Below, in pieces: positions 26,606-34,363 of a stretch of 64,000 bases of DNA. The notes below the pieces were generated by a model, which was given only the letters and a program-made list of their open reading frames with translations, did no database searches and had not been told where the DNA came from. The stretch's first letter is position 1; each line of letters opens with the position of its first letter. A program made the translations under genes and the position numbers. This DNA is from Agathobaculum sp. NTUH-O15-33. Lineage in GTDB: Bacteria > Bacillota > Clostridia > Oscillospirales > Butyricicoccaceae. The stretch covers positions 3,293,501-3,357,500 of the forward strand of contig NZ_CP136187.1 of NCBI RefSeq assembly GCF_033193315.1, read 5' to 3'.

Positions 26606-28051
26606 TTACAGGTTTAATGCAAATTTATTCTGCTGCTTTCGGAAAATAAACAGGCCGATCAAGAACGGTATGAGCGCCATGATCATGCACAGCAGATAGG
26701 CCTTTGGCTCCGGAGACACTCCATCAATGAGCGTAATACGTGTAAACCGGATAATATGGTACAGTGGATTCATTTTATACAGCATCATAAAACGCTGCGG
26801 AATAATGGTTTCCGGATAGAAAATCGGTGTTGCATACATCCAAATCATTGTAAGGACGCTCCACAAAAACTGCATATCCCGAAAAAACACCATCAGCGTA
26901 GACAGAAGCAAGGAAACACCGATGCAGAAGGTCAGCAGACACACAATGATAAACGGCAACAGCAGTACTGCTTTTGTCAGTTGTTCACCGGTGCAAAGCA
27001 GTACGACGAACAGTGGCAGAAGCGATAAAAGAAAATTTACCATCGATGATAGCACACGCGTCAGTGGATAGACAATTTTAGGCACATACACCTTGGTGAT
27101 CAAAGAAGCGTTTCCCGTTATAGCAGTCAACCCCAATGATGTCGACTCGTTAAAGAAATTAAACATGACGATACCGGTAAGCAGATAAGCCGGGAAATTC
27201 GGGATATCACTTTTAAACAGCGTTGAAAAAACGACATACTGCACCAACATCGTAAGCAGCGGATTCAAAAAGCTCCAGAAAACACCTAGAACGGACCGCT
27301 TATATTTGGTCTTAAAATCTCGAGCAACGAGCTGCTTAATAAGGAAACGATACTTGGCCAGCGCAGTAATGGCATTCGTCACAAAGCTTGGTTTTTCAAG
27401 CGCAGCCTTGCGGTATAGTGTTAGGAAATACAGCAAAAGAAGGATTCCCATAATGCCGACCGCAGGCCAATAGTAGTCCATGTACCGTAAATAGCTTGTC
27501 GTCCCAATTTCCATACACAGCATACCGTTCACCGGCACACCATTTACCAGCAGCCGTTCGTCCGGCGCTATCGTCTGTGCTACGCTTGCACGGCCAGTTT
27601 GAATTGAATTACCATAATAAACGCTAACAAAGTTGTCCGGCATGCCATCTACGGAGGACAGCGTCAGTGTATAGTTGCTGTTTCCCTGTACAGGCCGATC
27701 TAACTTTACAGTAAAGAATTGCGAGTCCTGTACTTTTGAAATATCAATCGTGTCCTCTGACACTGTTTGTCCCAACTCATCTTGAAGCGACAGCACAAGA
27801 GAGCCTGTATTTTGGCGTCCATAGTCAGCAAAACGCAGCGCAATACTGTCGATCTGATCGTTTGTCACACGAAATTGCTGAGACAACGTAAAACCTGCCG
27901 TCATATCTCCTACGACCGCCGCCGGTGATAACGAAGCGGAAACCTCATTGCGATAGCGAAATTGGTCTCCCGCGATCCAACTAAGCAATATCATGCACAG
28001 ACAGTATGCTGCAAGCACCACCGCTGCAAATTTACCAACCCGTTTCTTCAT
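26606..28051 (-). CDS. ABC exporter permease (Wzm-like) with extracellular N-terminal domain
   Basis: 481 residues. Residues ~225-481 are an ABC2-type permease with six membrane segments (KYRFLIKQLVARDFKTKYKR start, later FWSFLNPLLTMLVQYVVF). Unusually it is preceded by one membrane segment (7-27), about 165 extracytoplasmic residues of predicted beta structure, and another membrane segment (~190-212). Wzm proteins are normally about 260 residues. The fused domain could bind the emerging glycan or a surface partner. Its ATG overlaps the original stop of rfbD (ATGA), seen if the rfbD frameshift is repaired. Confidence 0.85.
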   Translation of the reverse strand: MKKRVGKFAAVVLAAYCLCMILLSWIAGDQFRYRNEVSASLSPAAVVGDMTAGFTLSQQFRVTNDQIDSIALRFADYGRQNTGSLVLSLQDELGQTVSEDTIDISKVQDSQFFTVKLDRPVQGNSNYTLTLSSVDGMPDNFVSVYYGNSIQTGRASVAQTIAPDERLLVNGVPVNGMLCMEIGTTSYLRYMDYYWPAVGIMGILLLLYFLTLYRKAALEKPSFVTNAITALAKYRFLIKQLVARDFKTKYKRSVLGVFWSFLNPLLTMLVQYVVFSTLFKSDIPNFPAYLLTGIVMFNFFNESTSLGLTAITGNASLITKVYVPKIVYPLTRVLSSMVNFLLSLLPLFVVLLCTGEQLTKAVLLLPFIIVCLLTFCIGVSLLLSTLMVFFRDMQFLWSVLTMIWMYATPIFYPETIIPQRFMMLYKMNPLYHIIRFTRITLIDGVSPEPKAYLLCMIMALIPFLIGLFIFRKQQNKFALNL

Positions 28052-28082
28052 GCCTTTTCTTCCAGTTCCTTTAAATATCTAT

Positions 28083-28901
28083 TCAGAGCGTCCTGCCAAA
28101 TCGGCAGTCTCTCTGAAGCTCTGCGTTATCCAGACTTTTTTTGCTCATTCTAGAGTTTAATGGGCGCCGAGCTTTCGCACCATATTCTGCTGTTGTCACC
28201 GGCCGAACCTTCACAGTTTTTCCAGCCTGTCGGAATATCTCGACTGCAAAATCCGCCCAAGAGCAAATTCCCTCATTAGTAGCGTGATAAATGCCGTATT
28301 TGTCCGTTTCGATCATGTCGCACAGCAATGGAGCCAAATCGCAGGTGTATGTCGGGCTACCCATCTGGTCACAAACAACGTTTATTTCGCTGTGCGTCTC
28401 TGCCAGTCTCAACATGGTCTTCACAAAGTTATTTCCATTTTTCCCAAAGACCCACGAAATGCGAACAATAAAATATTGGTCCATTAGCTCTCGAACCGCC
28501 GCTTCACCATCTAGTTTCGTTTGTCCATAAACGCCAAGTGGTCCTTTCACATCATCTGTTTCATAAAAGCTGTGTCCCATTCCGGGAAAAACATAATCCG
28601 TTGAAATATAAAGAAGCTTTGCGTTAATCTGTTTACAGGCAGTTGCCACATTGCGTGTGCCGTCTGTATTGACAGCACGTGCTAGTTCCGGCTCCGCTTC
28701 CGCTTTATCCACTGCAGTATAGGCCGCGCAGTGAATTACTCCGTCAGGATGATTAGCAACAAGGAACTGCAGCACATCATTTGCATCAGTAATATCCAGC
28801 ATTCCATGAGTAACACCACAGCATTCCACACCGCGTTTCTCCAGCGTCTTGCATATATCATAGCCGAGCTGCCCACCAGCCCCTGTAACCAAAACTTTCA
28901 T
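28083..28901 (-). CDS. rfbD: dTDP-4-dehydrorhamnose reductase, C-terminus frameshifted
   Basis: 272 residues as read. Rossmann start MKVLVTGAGGQLGYDICKTL, active-site Tyr/Lys context in VYGQTKLDGE, and C-terminal ARRPLNSRMSKKSLDNAEL. This NADPH enzyme makes dTDP-L-rhamnose in the last step. The final residues are out of frame: within TCTCTCT at 28108-28114 an extra TC (GA on the coding strand) diverts the frame. Without it the protein ends LPIWQDALNRYLKELEEKA and its TGA overlaps the ATG of the ABC permease, exactly as expected for this operon. Confidence 0.9.
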   Translation of the reverse strand: MKVLVTGAGGQLGYDICKTLEKRGVECCGVTHGMLDITDANDVLQFLVANHPDGVIHCAAYTAVDKAEAEPELARAVNTDGTRNVATACKQINAKLLYISTDYVFPGMGHSFYETDDVKGPLGVYGQTKLDGEAAVRELMDQYFIVRISWVFGKNGNNFVKTMLRLAETHSEINVVCDQMGSPTYTCDLAPLLCDMIETDKYGIYHATNEGICSWADFAVEIFRQAGKTVKVRPVTTAEYGAKARRPLNSRMSKKSLDNAELQRDCRFGRTL

Positions 28902-29839
28902 ACACCCTGTTTCGCTTTCTTTATTATCTGCCGAAGTATTGACGCAGGCAAAAATTTCATGACAATTTCAAACCAAGCGTCCTTGCGACACAGCTCCCGA
29001 TTTTTCCATATGCCCCATACATGTCCCGCTGCGCGCGCCTGTGCGAAAGCCACAACATCCTGCGGCGCACCATAACGGCGGTCGAACTCCAGCACACGCG
29101 CCTGCATCGGCCTTATGCGGTTATTCATATATTCTTCTTTTGTGCTGATACCTGCCAAGACTCCGGTTTGATTACTACCGTGAATCCTATATTTCACCAA
29201 AGGACTTTCAATGAAAGAAACCGCTCCAGTCGCAGATGACGTCAGACACAGCCATTGGTCGCAAACAGTACCTTCAGGAAACGGAACAGCCATGCGCGCT
29301 AAATCCGAGCGCATCAGCATTGAGCATCCTGCTGTACAATTTGTAAATGCATAATAGCGAGCCAACCCGATCCCTTCGCGGTATCTTAATCGAGGACGAT
29401 CATGTTTAAGGCTTTCCGCTACAATGTTTCCGCTACTGTCAATCACACGCATATCGCTGTAAACGAACGATGTTCCTGCCTTCATGTGTTGTTCCAGAAG
29501 CAACACTTTGTTTTCCTCCCACACATCATCCTGATCGCAATACGCGATGTACGCGCCTTTTGCCTCCAGCGTCAGCCGCTCAAATGTCCCGTTGGACCCC
29601 AAATTCCTCTCATTTTGCTGAATTTGAAACGGAAATGCGGTAATGCACCCCTCCACACACCCGCAAATTTCCTCAAACGGCACCGTTAGAGAACAGTCAT
29701 CCCGCACCAACAGTTCTAAATTCGGATACGTCTGCGCATTCAGCGATTCCAGCTGTTCCCGCAGCCAGTCCATATTCGGTTCATATACCGCCATTACAAT
29801 GGAAACTAGCGGTTTATCGGTCGCCATACATCCGCTCAT
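28898..29839 (-). CDS. GT2 glycosyltransferase (rhamnosyltransferase-like)
   Basis: 313 residues, GT-A fold with VSIVMAVYEPNMDWLREQLESL, VRDDCS, and the metal/sugar motif AYCDQDDVWEENK. The CDQDD form is typical of rhamnosyltransferases of the RgpB/WbbL type. An ATG at 29839 has AGGA six bases ahead; a second ATG at 29827 is possible. It lies inside the rml block, overlapping rfbB by 26 bases and rfbD by 4, so L-rhamnose transfer is the likely activity. Confidence 0.82.
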   Translation of the reverse strand: MSGCMATDKPLVSIVMAVYEPNMDWLREQLESLNAQTYPNLELLVRDDCSLTVPFEEICGCVEGCITAFPFQIQQNERNLGSNGTFERLTLEAKGAYIAYCDQDDVWEENKVLLLEQHMKAGTSFVYSDMRVIDSSGNIVAESLKHDRPRLRYREGIGLARYYAFTNCTAGCSMLMRSDLARMAVPFPEGTVCDQWLCLTSSATGAVSFIESPLVKYRIHGSNQTGVLAGISTKEEYMNNRIRPMQARVLEFDRRYGAPQDVVAFAQARAAGHVWGIWKNRELCRKDAWFEIVMKFLPASILRQIIKKAKQGV

Positions 29840-30827
29840 AATAATCCTGATACTCCCCTGAAAGGATGTTTTCCCACCAGTCCCGGTTGTCCAGATACCA
29901 CTGGATGGTCTTTTTGATGCCGTCCTCGAATTTGGTTGCCGGCAGCCAACCGAGCTCGTTATGAATTTTGGTCGGGTCGATCGCGTACCGCTGGTCGTGC
30001 CCCTTGCGGTCGGTCACAAACTGAATTTCGCCTTTGCCCAGCGCATCGATAATGATCTGAACAACCTCTAAATTAGTCTTTTCATTGTGGCCGCCGATGT
30101 TGTATACTTCGCCAACGCGGCCCTTGTGCAGGATTAAATCGATTGCCGCACAGTGATCCTCGACATACAACCAGTCGCGTATGTTCTTGCCGTCGCCATA
30201 CACCGGCAGCGGCTTCCCGTTGAGCACGTTTGCGATCATCAGCGGGATCAGCTTCTCTGGGAAATGGTACGGCCCATAATTGTTCGAGCATCGCGAAATC
30301 GTCGCCGGCAATCCAAAGGTACGGTGATACGCCTGCACCAAAAGGTCAGCCCCGGCCTTAGACGCCGAATACGGGCTGGACGTATGGATCGGTGTTTCTT
30401 CCGTGAAAAATAAATCCGGTCGGTCAAGCGGTAAGTCGCCGTACACCTCGTCGGTCGAAACCTGATGATAGCGCGAAACGCCGTATTTTCTGCTCGCATC
30501 GAGCAGCACCTGCGTACCCATGACGTTGGTCTGCAAAAAGATGGACGGGTTCTCGATGGAACGGTCCACATGGCTCTCCGCCGCAAAATTGACGACAATA
30601 TCCGGCTTTTCCTTCTCAAAAATGCCGTACACCGCGTCCCGGTCCGCAATATCCGCTTTCACAAACGTGAAATTCAGCTTGTCCATCACCGGCGCCAGCG
30701 TCTCCATATTGCCCGCGTAGGTCAGCTTATCGAGGCAGATGATCTGGTAGTCCGGGTATTTGTTCAGCATATAGTGAACAAAATTACCGCCGATAAATCC
30801 AGCGCCGCCCGTTACAAGTATCTTCAT
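29814..30827 (-). CDS. rfbB: dTDP-glucose 4,6-dehydratase
   Basis: 337 residues from the ATG at 30827 (GAGGAG site). NAD-binding TGGAGFIGGNFVHYML, FAAESHVDRSIENP, catalytic YSASKAGADLLV (Tyr, Lys) and STDEVYGDL are all present. It converts dTDP-glucose to dTDP-4-keto-6-deoxyglucose, the second step to L-rhamnose. Five bases after rfbC. Confidence 0.95.
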   Translation of the reverse strand: MKILVTGGAGFIGGNFVHYMLNKYPDYQIICLDKLTYAGNMETLAPVMDKLNFTFVKADIADRDAVYGIFEKEKPDIVVNFAAESHVDRSIENPSIFLQTNVMGTQVLLDASRKYGVSRYHQVSTDEVYGDLPLDRPDLFFTEETPIHTSSPYSASKAGADLLVQAYHRTFGLPATISRCSNNYGPYHFPEKLIPLMIANVLNGKPLPVYGDGKNIRDWLYVEDHCAAIDLILHKGRVGEVYNIGGHNEKTNLEVVQIIIDALGKGEIQFVTDRKGHDQRYAIDPTKIHNELGWLPATKFEDGIKKTIQWYLDNRDWWENILSGEYQDYYERMYGDR

Positions 30828-30831
30828 TCTT

Positions 30832-31386
30832 TTACCACTCCTCAAAGCCGGTCACGGCATCCTTCAAAAACGGCGATTGTGCGTCTTTGTCAGACAAAAC
30901 CGGTTGCTCCACGCCCCAGTCGATGTTCAACTCCGGGTCGTTCCACCGAATGCCGCCATCCGCTTCGGGCGCGTAGTAGTTATCCGCCTTGTACAGAAAC
31001 TCCACATCGTCGGTCAGCGTCACAAATCCGTGGCCGAAGCCGCGTGGAATCAAAAATTGCTTTTTATTCTCCGCTGAAAGCTCTACCCCAACCCACTGTT
31101 TATACGTTGTGCTGGAGGGCCGCAGGTCGACCGCCACATCGTATACCGCCCCGCGCGTGCAGCGCACCAGTTTAGCCTGCGCCTTGTCACCACGCTGGAA
31201 ATGGATGCCGCGCAGCGTCCCCTTCACGGTGGAAGAAGAATGGTTGTCCTGCACAAAATCATACGAAAGGCCCATTTCGTCCAGTTTCCGCTTGGACCAG
31301 CTCTCCATAAAAAAGCCGCGATGGTCGCCGAACACATCCGGTTCCAGTATCACAACACCGTCAAGCTTTGTTTCCGTCAGTTTCAT
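30832..31386 (-). CDS. rfbC: dTDP-4-dehydrorhamnose 3,5-epimerase
   Basis: 184 residues of cupin fold with FGDHRGFFMESWSKRK, GTLRGIHFQRGDKAQAKLVR (catalytic His) and IPRGFGHGFVTLTDDVEFLYK. Third-step epimerase of dTDP-L-rhamnose synthesis. 14 bases after rfbA and immediately before rfbB. Confidence 0.95.
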   Translation of the reverse strand: MKLTETKLDGVVILEPDVFGDHRGFFMESWSKRKLDEMGLSYDFVQDNHSSSTVKGTLRGIHFQRGDKAQAKLVRCTRGAVYDVAVDLRPSSTTYKQWVGVELSAENKKQFLIPRGFGHGFVTLTDDVEFLYKADNYYAPEADGGIRWNDPELNIDWGVEQPVLSDKDAQSPFLKDAVTGFEEW

Positions 31387-31400
31387 ATGTGTAAAGCTCC

Positions 31401-32279
31401 TTAATACTGTATCTTTCCTTCGGCTACCTTGCGCAGATAAGCGCCGTATGGCGCCTTACCGTATGTATCGGCTGCCGCATTCAGTTCGTCACAGGTGATC
31501 CAGCCGTTACGATACGCGATCTCCTCGAGCGACGCGATCTGAATACCCGTACGGCCTTCCACCACGCGGACAAAGTCGGTCGCCTCATTCATAGAATCCA
31601 CAGTGCCTGTATCCAACCAGGCATAGCCACGGCCAAGGGTCACGACGTTTAAAGCATCTGCCTCTAAGTAAATGCGGTTCAGATCGGTGATCTCCAGTTC
31701 ACCGCGCGGCGAAGGTTTAAGTGCCTTCGCGTAGTCACAAACCTTTTCATCATAAAAATAAAGGCCCGTGACTGCGTAATTCGATTTGGGCTTTGACGGT
31801 TTTTCTTCAAGCGATAGCGCTCTTCCATCCCCGTCCAGCTCTACTACGCCGAACCGCTCTGGATCGTCCACGTAGTAACCAAACACCGTCGCGCCGGACT
31901 CCCGCTCAGCGGCTTTCCGCAGATGCGCGCCCAGCCCCGCGCCGTAGAAAATATTGTCGCCCAGAATCATCGCGCAGCGGTCCCCTGCGATAAACTCCTC
32001 ACCAAGAATAAACGCCTGCGCCAAACCATCCGGCGAGGGCTGCACCTTATAAGAGAGGTGGATCCCATAGCGGCTGCCATCACCAAGAAGGCGCTCGAAG
32101 TTGGGCAAATCATGCGGCGTCGAGATGATGAGAATATTCCGTATCCCCGCCAGCATCAGCGTGGATAACGGATAATACACCATCGGCTTGTCATAGATCG
32201 GCAGCAGCTGCTTGCTTGTCACCATTGTCAGCGGATACAGGCGCGTTCCGCTTCCACCTGCTAGTACGATACCTTTCAT
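31401..32279 (-). CDS. rfbA: Glucose-1-phosphate thymidylyltransferase
   Basis: 292 residues with [54 protein letters not shown] and [10 protein letters not shown], all standard for RmlA. It makes dTDP-glucose from dTTP and glucose 1-phosphate and is normally feedback-inhibited by dTDP-rhamnose. First of the rml genes, 24 bases behind the serine recombinase. A related gene is at 57200-58057. Confidence 0.95.
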   Translation of the reverse strand: MKGIVLAGGSGTRLYPLTMVTSKQLLPIYDKPMVYYPLSTLMLAGIRNILIISTPHDLPNFERLLGDGSRYGIHLSYKVQPSPDGLAQAFILGEEFIAGDRCAMILGDNIFYGAGLGAHLRKAAERESGATVFGYYVDDPERFGVVELDGDGRALSLEEKPSKPKSNYAVTGLYFYDEKVCDYAKALKPSPRGELEITDLNRIYLEADALNVVTLGRGYAWLDTGTVDSMNEATDFVRVVEGRTGIQIASLEEIAYRNGWITCDELNAAADTYGKAPYGAYLRKVAEGKIQY

Positions 32280-32303
32280 CTCATTGCACCCCTATTATTT
32301 ATT

Positions 32304-32903
32304 TCAGGCCCCTTTGACCCACTTCCAAAATGTCTGGTGCGACACTCCAAGAATCCTTGCAGCCTCGCGGGTGGATATCTCCTTGGAAAGCCAACGTTTC
32401 TTCAACTTATAGAACTCTTCTTCCTTTTCAAGCGGCGGGCGGCCGAAACGAACACCTTTTGCTTTGGCGGCATCAATGCCCTCACGCTGACGCTGGCGAT
32501 GTTCATCATACTCATGCACCACAGTGGAGTCAAACGCTTCGATCAGAATGTTGTTCATCAGTTCTACAGCCCACTGCTGGTCTTCAGATAACTCGATCAT
32601 CGTCGTTGGCATATCGACCACTTTCAGGCGTATGCCGCTCTCTTTCAGCCATTGCAGTTCCTGTTTGATATCCGCTTTGCAGCGGCTTAATCGGTCGAGG
32701 GACTGGATAATCAGCGTATCCCCTTCGCGCAGTGCGGCGTTTTTGAGCAACTGATAGCTGTTCTGATCGGTATTTCGCTCCGATTCCAGATCAATGAATA
32801 TTTCATGCTCCTGCGCACCGAGTTGGTGGAAAGATTCCAGCTGAGCATCCAAATTTCTCTCATCGTCTGATACGCGGGCATAATAAAAGGTTTTGTGTTG
32901 CAT
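32304..32903 (-). CDS. Serine recombinase (resolvase/invertase family)
   Basis: 199 residues. The catalytic domain begins FYYARVSDDERNLDAQ with the nucleophile Ser12 in ARVS, then LIIQSLDRLSR with the conserved Arg pair. A dimer helix follows, then VRFGRPPLE and a C-terminal HTH (STREAARILGVSHQTFWKWV). Size and layout are those of resolvases/invertases, not large integrases. It is placed as first gene of the glycan operon. Repeats around its promoter may be its own binding sites. Whether it inverts or resolves DNA here is unknown. Confidence 0.88.
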   Translation of the reverse strand: MQHKTFYYARVSDDERNLDAQLESFHQLGAQEHEIFIDLESERNTDQNSYQLLKNAALREGDTLIIQSLDRLSRCKADIKQELQWLKESGIRLKVVDMPTTMIELSEDQQWAVELMNNILIEAFDSTVVHEYDEHRQRQREGIDAAKAKGVRFGRPPLEKEEEFYKLKKRWLSKEISTREAARILGVSHQTFWKWVKGA

Positions 32904-32964
32904 ACTCCCACCTCTTCTTCCTGCATTTCTTCGATGATTTCTATCTTTTTTATTGTAAAGACAA

Positions 32965-33130
32965 TCAAAAGGTGTGCCTTTTGACAGCTTTTTTGCCTAA
33001 TCAAGTATATCGCAAAAGTGCTTAAAAAGCAATAGTTAACTAGCACATCGCTTCCAGTTACCGATAGTGATGTATGATGACTGGAAATTTTCAGCGGAAA
33101 TCAAATAGTACACCTTTTGACAGCTTTTTG
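32965..33130. repeat. Direct repeats and palindrome around the recombinase promoter
   Basis: TCAAAAGGTGTGCCTTTTGA (32965-32984) is a perfect palindrome followed by CAGCTTTTTTG. A related copy at 33101-33130 shares the ends TCAAA and CCTTTTGACAGCTTTTTG. The two flank the promoter about 136 bases apart. Between them TTCCAGT and ACTGGAA form a further interrupted palindrome near 33050-33086. The layout resembles resolvase sub-sites or operators. Confidence 0.5.
33004..33032 (-). promoter_or_regulatory. Promoter of the recombinase-glycan operon
   Basis: On the minus strand, TTGCTT (33032-33027), 17 bases, TATACT (33009-33004). It lies about 100 bases before the recombinase start. As genes down to 12864 are mostly coupled or closely spaced and no internal terminator is evident, it may drive about 20 kb. 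Confidence 0.65.
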
Positions 33131-33177
33131 ATTGTTTCATCAGCTTTCATATATGTTTTTAAGTAATACACTATAAA

Positions 33178-33213
33178 AAGCCGGGGCTTTATCTGCTGAT
33201 AAAGCCCCGGCTT
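33178..33213 (-). terminator. Strong hairpin terminator
   Basis: Perfect 16-base stem, AAGCCGGGGCTTTATC and its complement, with a 4-base loop. On the minus strand the stem ends in a T5 run. It would stop read-through into the recombinase promoter. The 200 bases between it and the tRNA terminator (33214-33413) show no gene that I can support. Confidence 0.75.
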
Positions 33214-33413
33214 GGCAGGGATTGCATAGTTCAAGTAATGACTCTGATGAAGTATCCAGCAGAAAGGTACCAAGCGGTGCCAGCATTGAGCCGATGACGC
33301 GCAGCTCCCTATGTTGTTCGCAACAAACGTTTGTTTTCTAATTGTTCACTTAACATGGCATAGTTTCAACTCTTATACACTGTTTAGCACACCACGCTAT
33401 ATCCTTTCATGCC

Positions 33414-33466
33414 AAAAAAAAACAACAAATCCGAACCCATCTCCAATCGGAGTCGGGTTCGGATTT
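33414..33466 (-). terminator. Terminator of the tRNA operon
   Basis: Stem AAATCCGAACCC / GGGTTCGGATTT with an inner CTCC/GGAG pairing, followed on the minus strand by TTG and a nine-base T-run. It lies 9 bases beyond the tRNA-Lys CCA end. Confidence 0.85.
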
Positions 33467-33474
33467 GTGTGTGT

Positions 33475-33550
33475 TGGTGATCCATCGGGGATTCGAACCC
33501 CGGACACCCTGCTTAAAAGGCAGGTGCTCTGCCGACTGAGCTAATGGATC
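33475..33550 (-). tRNA. tRNA-Lys (TTT)
   Basis: 76 bases including an encoded CCA. The acceptor GATCCAT pairs with ATGGATC, the anticodon loop holds TTT within the stem CTGCC/GGCAG-type pairing, and the T-arm is GGTTCGAATCC. Last gene of the tRNA operon. Confidence 0.95.
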
Positions 33551-33599
33551 ATATTGAGTTGTTCGCATTTCATCTTAGTAATACTTTGCGGATAAAGAA

Positions 33600-33691
33600 T
33601 GGCAGGGACGGCTGGATTCGCTTTTCTGCGGAAAAGCCACGGCGGTTGCAACATGCCGCCGGCATGTTGCTAAAAGCCGCCTTTCGCATCC
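33600..33691 (-). repeat. tRNA-linked structured element, copy 1
   Basis: The first 21 bases (33600-33620) repeat the 3' end of tRNA-Gln including CCA, 117 bases from the real one. The element core (33614-33691) has an outer stem GGATTCG/CGCATCC, a small hairpin CTTTTC-TGCG-GAAAAG and a long hairpin with stem GCAACATGCC/GGCATGTTGC. Copy 2 keeps the fold with compensating changes. See findings. Confidence 0.75.
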
Positions 33692-33716
33692 AGCAAACTT
33701 ACCGGACTTAATTACT

Positions 33717-33791
33717 TGGCAGGGACGGCTGGATTCGAACCAGCGAATGTCGGCGTCAAAGGCCGATGCCTTACCGCTTGGCGACGCCCCT
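33717..33791 (-). tRNA. tRNA-Gln (TTG)
   Basis: 75 bases with encoded CCA. Acceptor AGGGGCG/CGTCCCT (one G-T pair), anticodon stem TCGGC/GCCGA around loop CTTTGAC, T-arm CTGGTTCGAATCCAG. Its 21-base 3' end is duplicated at 33600-33620. Confidence 0.93.
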
Positions 33792-33859
33792 GTATTCGCG
33801 GGCCGAACCGGTGACCTAGAGACAACGCGCTGCGATTTGCAGCGCGTCGTTTTAGATAA

Positions 33860-33937
33860 TGGGGTGGGTAAAGGGGTTCGAACCCTCGACCTCCGGAACC
33901 ACAATCCGGCGCTCTAACCAGCTGAGCTATACCCACC
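33860..33937 (-). tRNA. tRNA-His (GTG)
   Basis: 78 bases counting the extra 5' G(-1) opposite C73 and the encoded CCA. Acceptor GTGGGTA/TACCCAC; anticodon GTG in the stem CCGGA/TCCGG. G(-1) opposite C73 is diagnostic of tRNA-His. Confidence 0.95.
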
Positions 33938-33957
33938 ATATTCTGTTTCAGCGGAAA

Positions 33958-34050
33958 TGGCACGCCAGAAGGGATTCGCTTTTCTGCGGAAAAGCCACGG
34001 CGGTTATAATATGCCACTGGCATATTATTAAGAGCCGCCTTTCGAATCCC
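33958..34050 (-). repeat. tRNA-linked structured element, copy 2
   Basis: Begins with a 21-base near-copy (one mismatch) of the tRNA-Arg 3' end (33958-33978), 116 bases from the real one. Core 33971-34050: outer stem GGGATTCG/CGAATCCC, the same CTTTTC-TGCG-GAAAAG hairpin, and a long hairpin whose stem is ATAATATGCC/GGCATATTAT. Three base pairs differ from copy 1 and all three are compensated. Confidence 0.75.
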
Positions 34051-34073
34051 CAGCATGTGCACAAAGAAGAACT

Positions 34074-34150
34074 TGGCACGCCAGGAGGGATTCGAACCCC
34101 CGGCCTACTGCTTAGAAGGCAGTTGCTCTATCCGACTGAGCTACTGGCGC
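34074..34150 (-). tRNA. tRNA-Arg (TCT)
   Basis: 77 bases with encoded CCA. Acceptor GCGCCAG/CTGGCGT (terminal G-T), anticodon TCT in stem ACTGC/GCAGT, T-arm GGGGGTTCGAATCCCTC. Second gene of the operon. Confidence 0.95.
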
Positions 34151-34192
34151 ATAGTGTTCCGCGCCCGCTGCCTTTCCATACATAAAAATGGA

Positions 34193-34268
34193 TGGAGCGG
34201 GTGATGGGAATCGAACCCACGTGTTCAGCTTGGAAGGCTGACATTCTACCATTGAACTACACCCGCGG
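34193..34268 (-). tRNA. tRNA-Gly (TCC)
   Basis: 76 bases with encoded CCA. Acceptor GCGGGTG/CACCCGC, anticodon TCC in stem TCAGC/GCTGA, T-arm GTGGGTTCGATTCCCAT. First gene of the operon, about 20 bases after the promoter -10. Confidence 0.95.
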
Positions 34269-34288
34269 GTTTTCTGACGCTTAAATAG

Positions 34289-34317
34289 TATACCAACATT
34301 CGGACGTTTTGTCAACG
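34289..34317 (-). promoter_or_regulatory. Promoter of the tRNA operon
   Basis: On the minus strand a perfect TTGACA (34317-34312), 17-base spacer ending TGG, and TATACT (34294-34289). This is near consensus, as expected for stable RNA. Confidence 0.85.
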
Positions 34318-34363
34318 CTTTTCCCGCCATTTTTTCAGAAATCCGCACAAATTTTCCGCACCC

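Noticed and set aside
33091..33273. 60-codon minus-strand frame upstream of the recombinase
   Set aside because: Runs through the strong hairpin terminator at 33178-33213 and has no ribosome site.
33575..34062. Open frames across the tRNA cluster
   Set aside because: They read through tRNA genes (repeated SRP/RFGP-like residues) and are artefacts.
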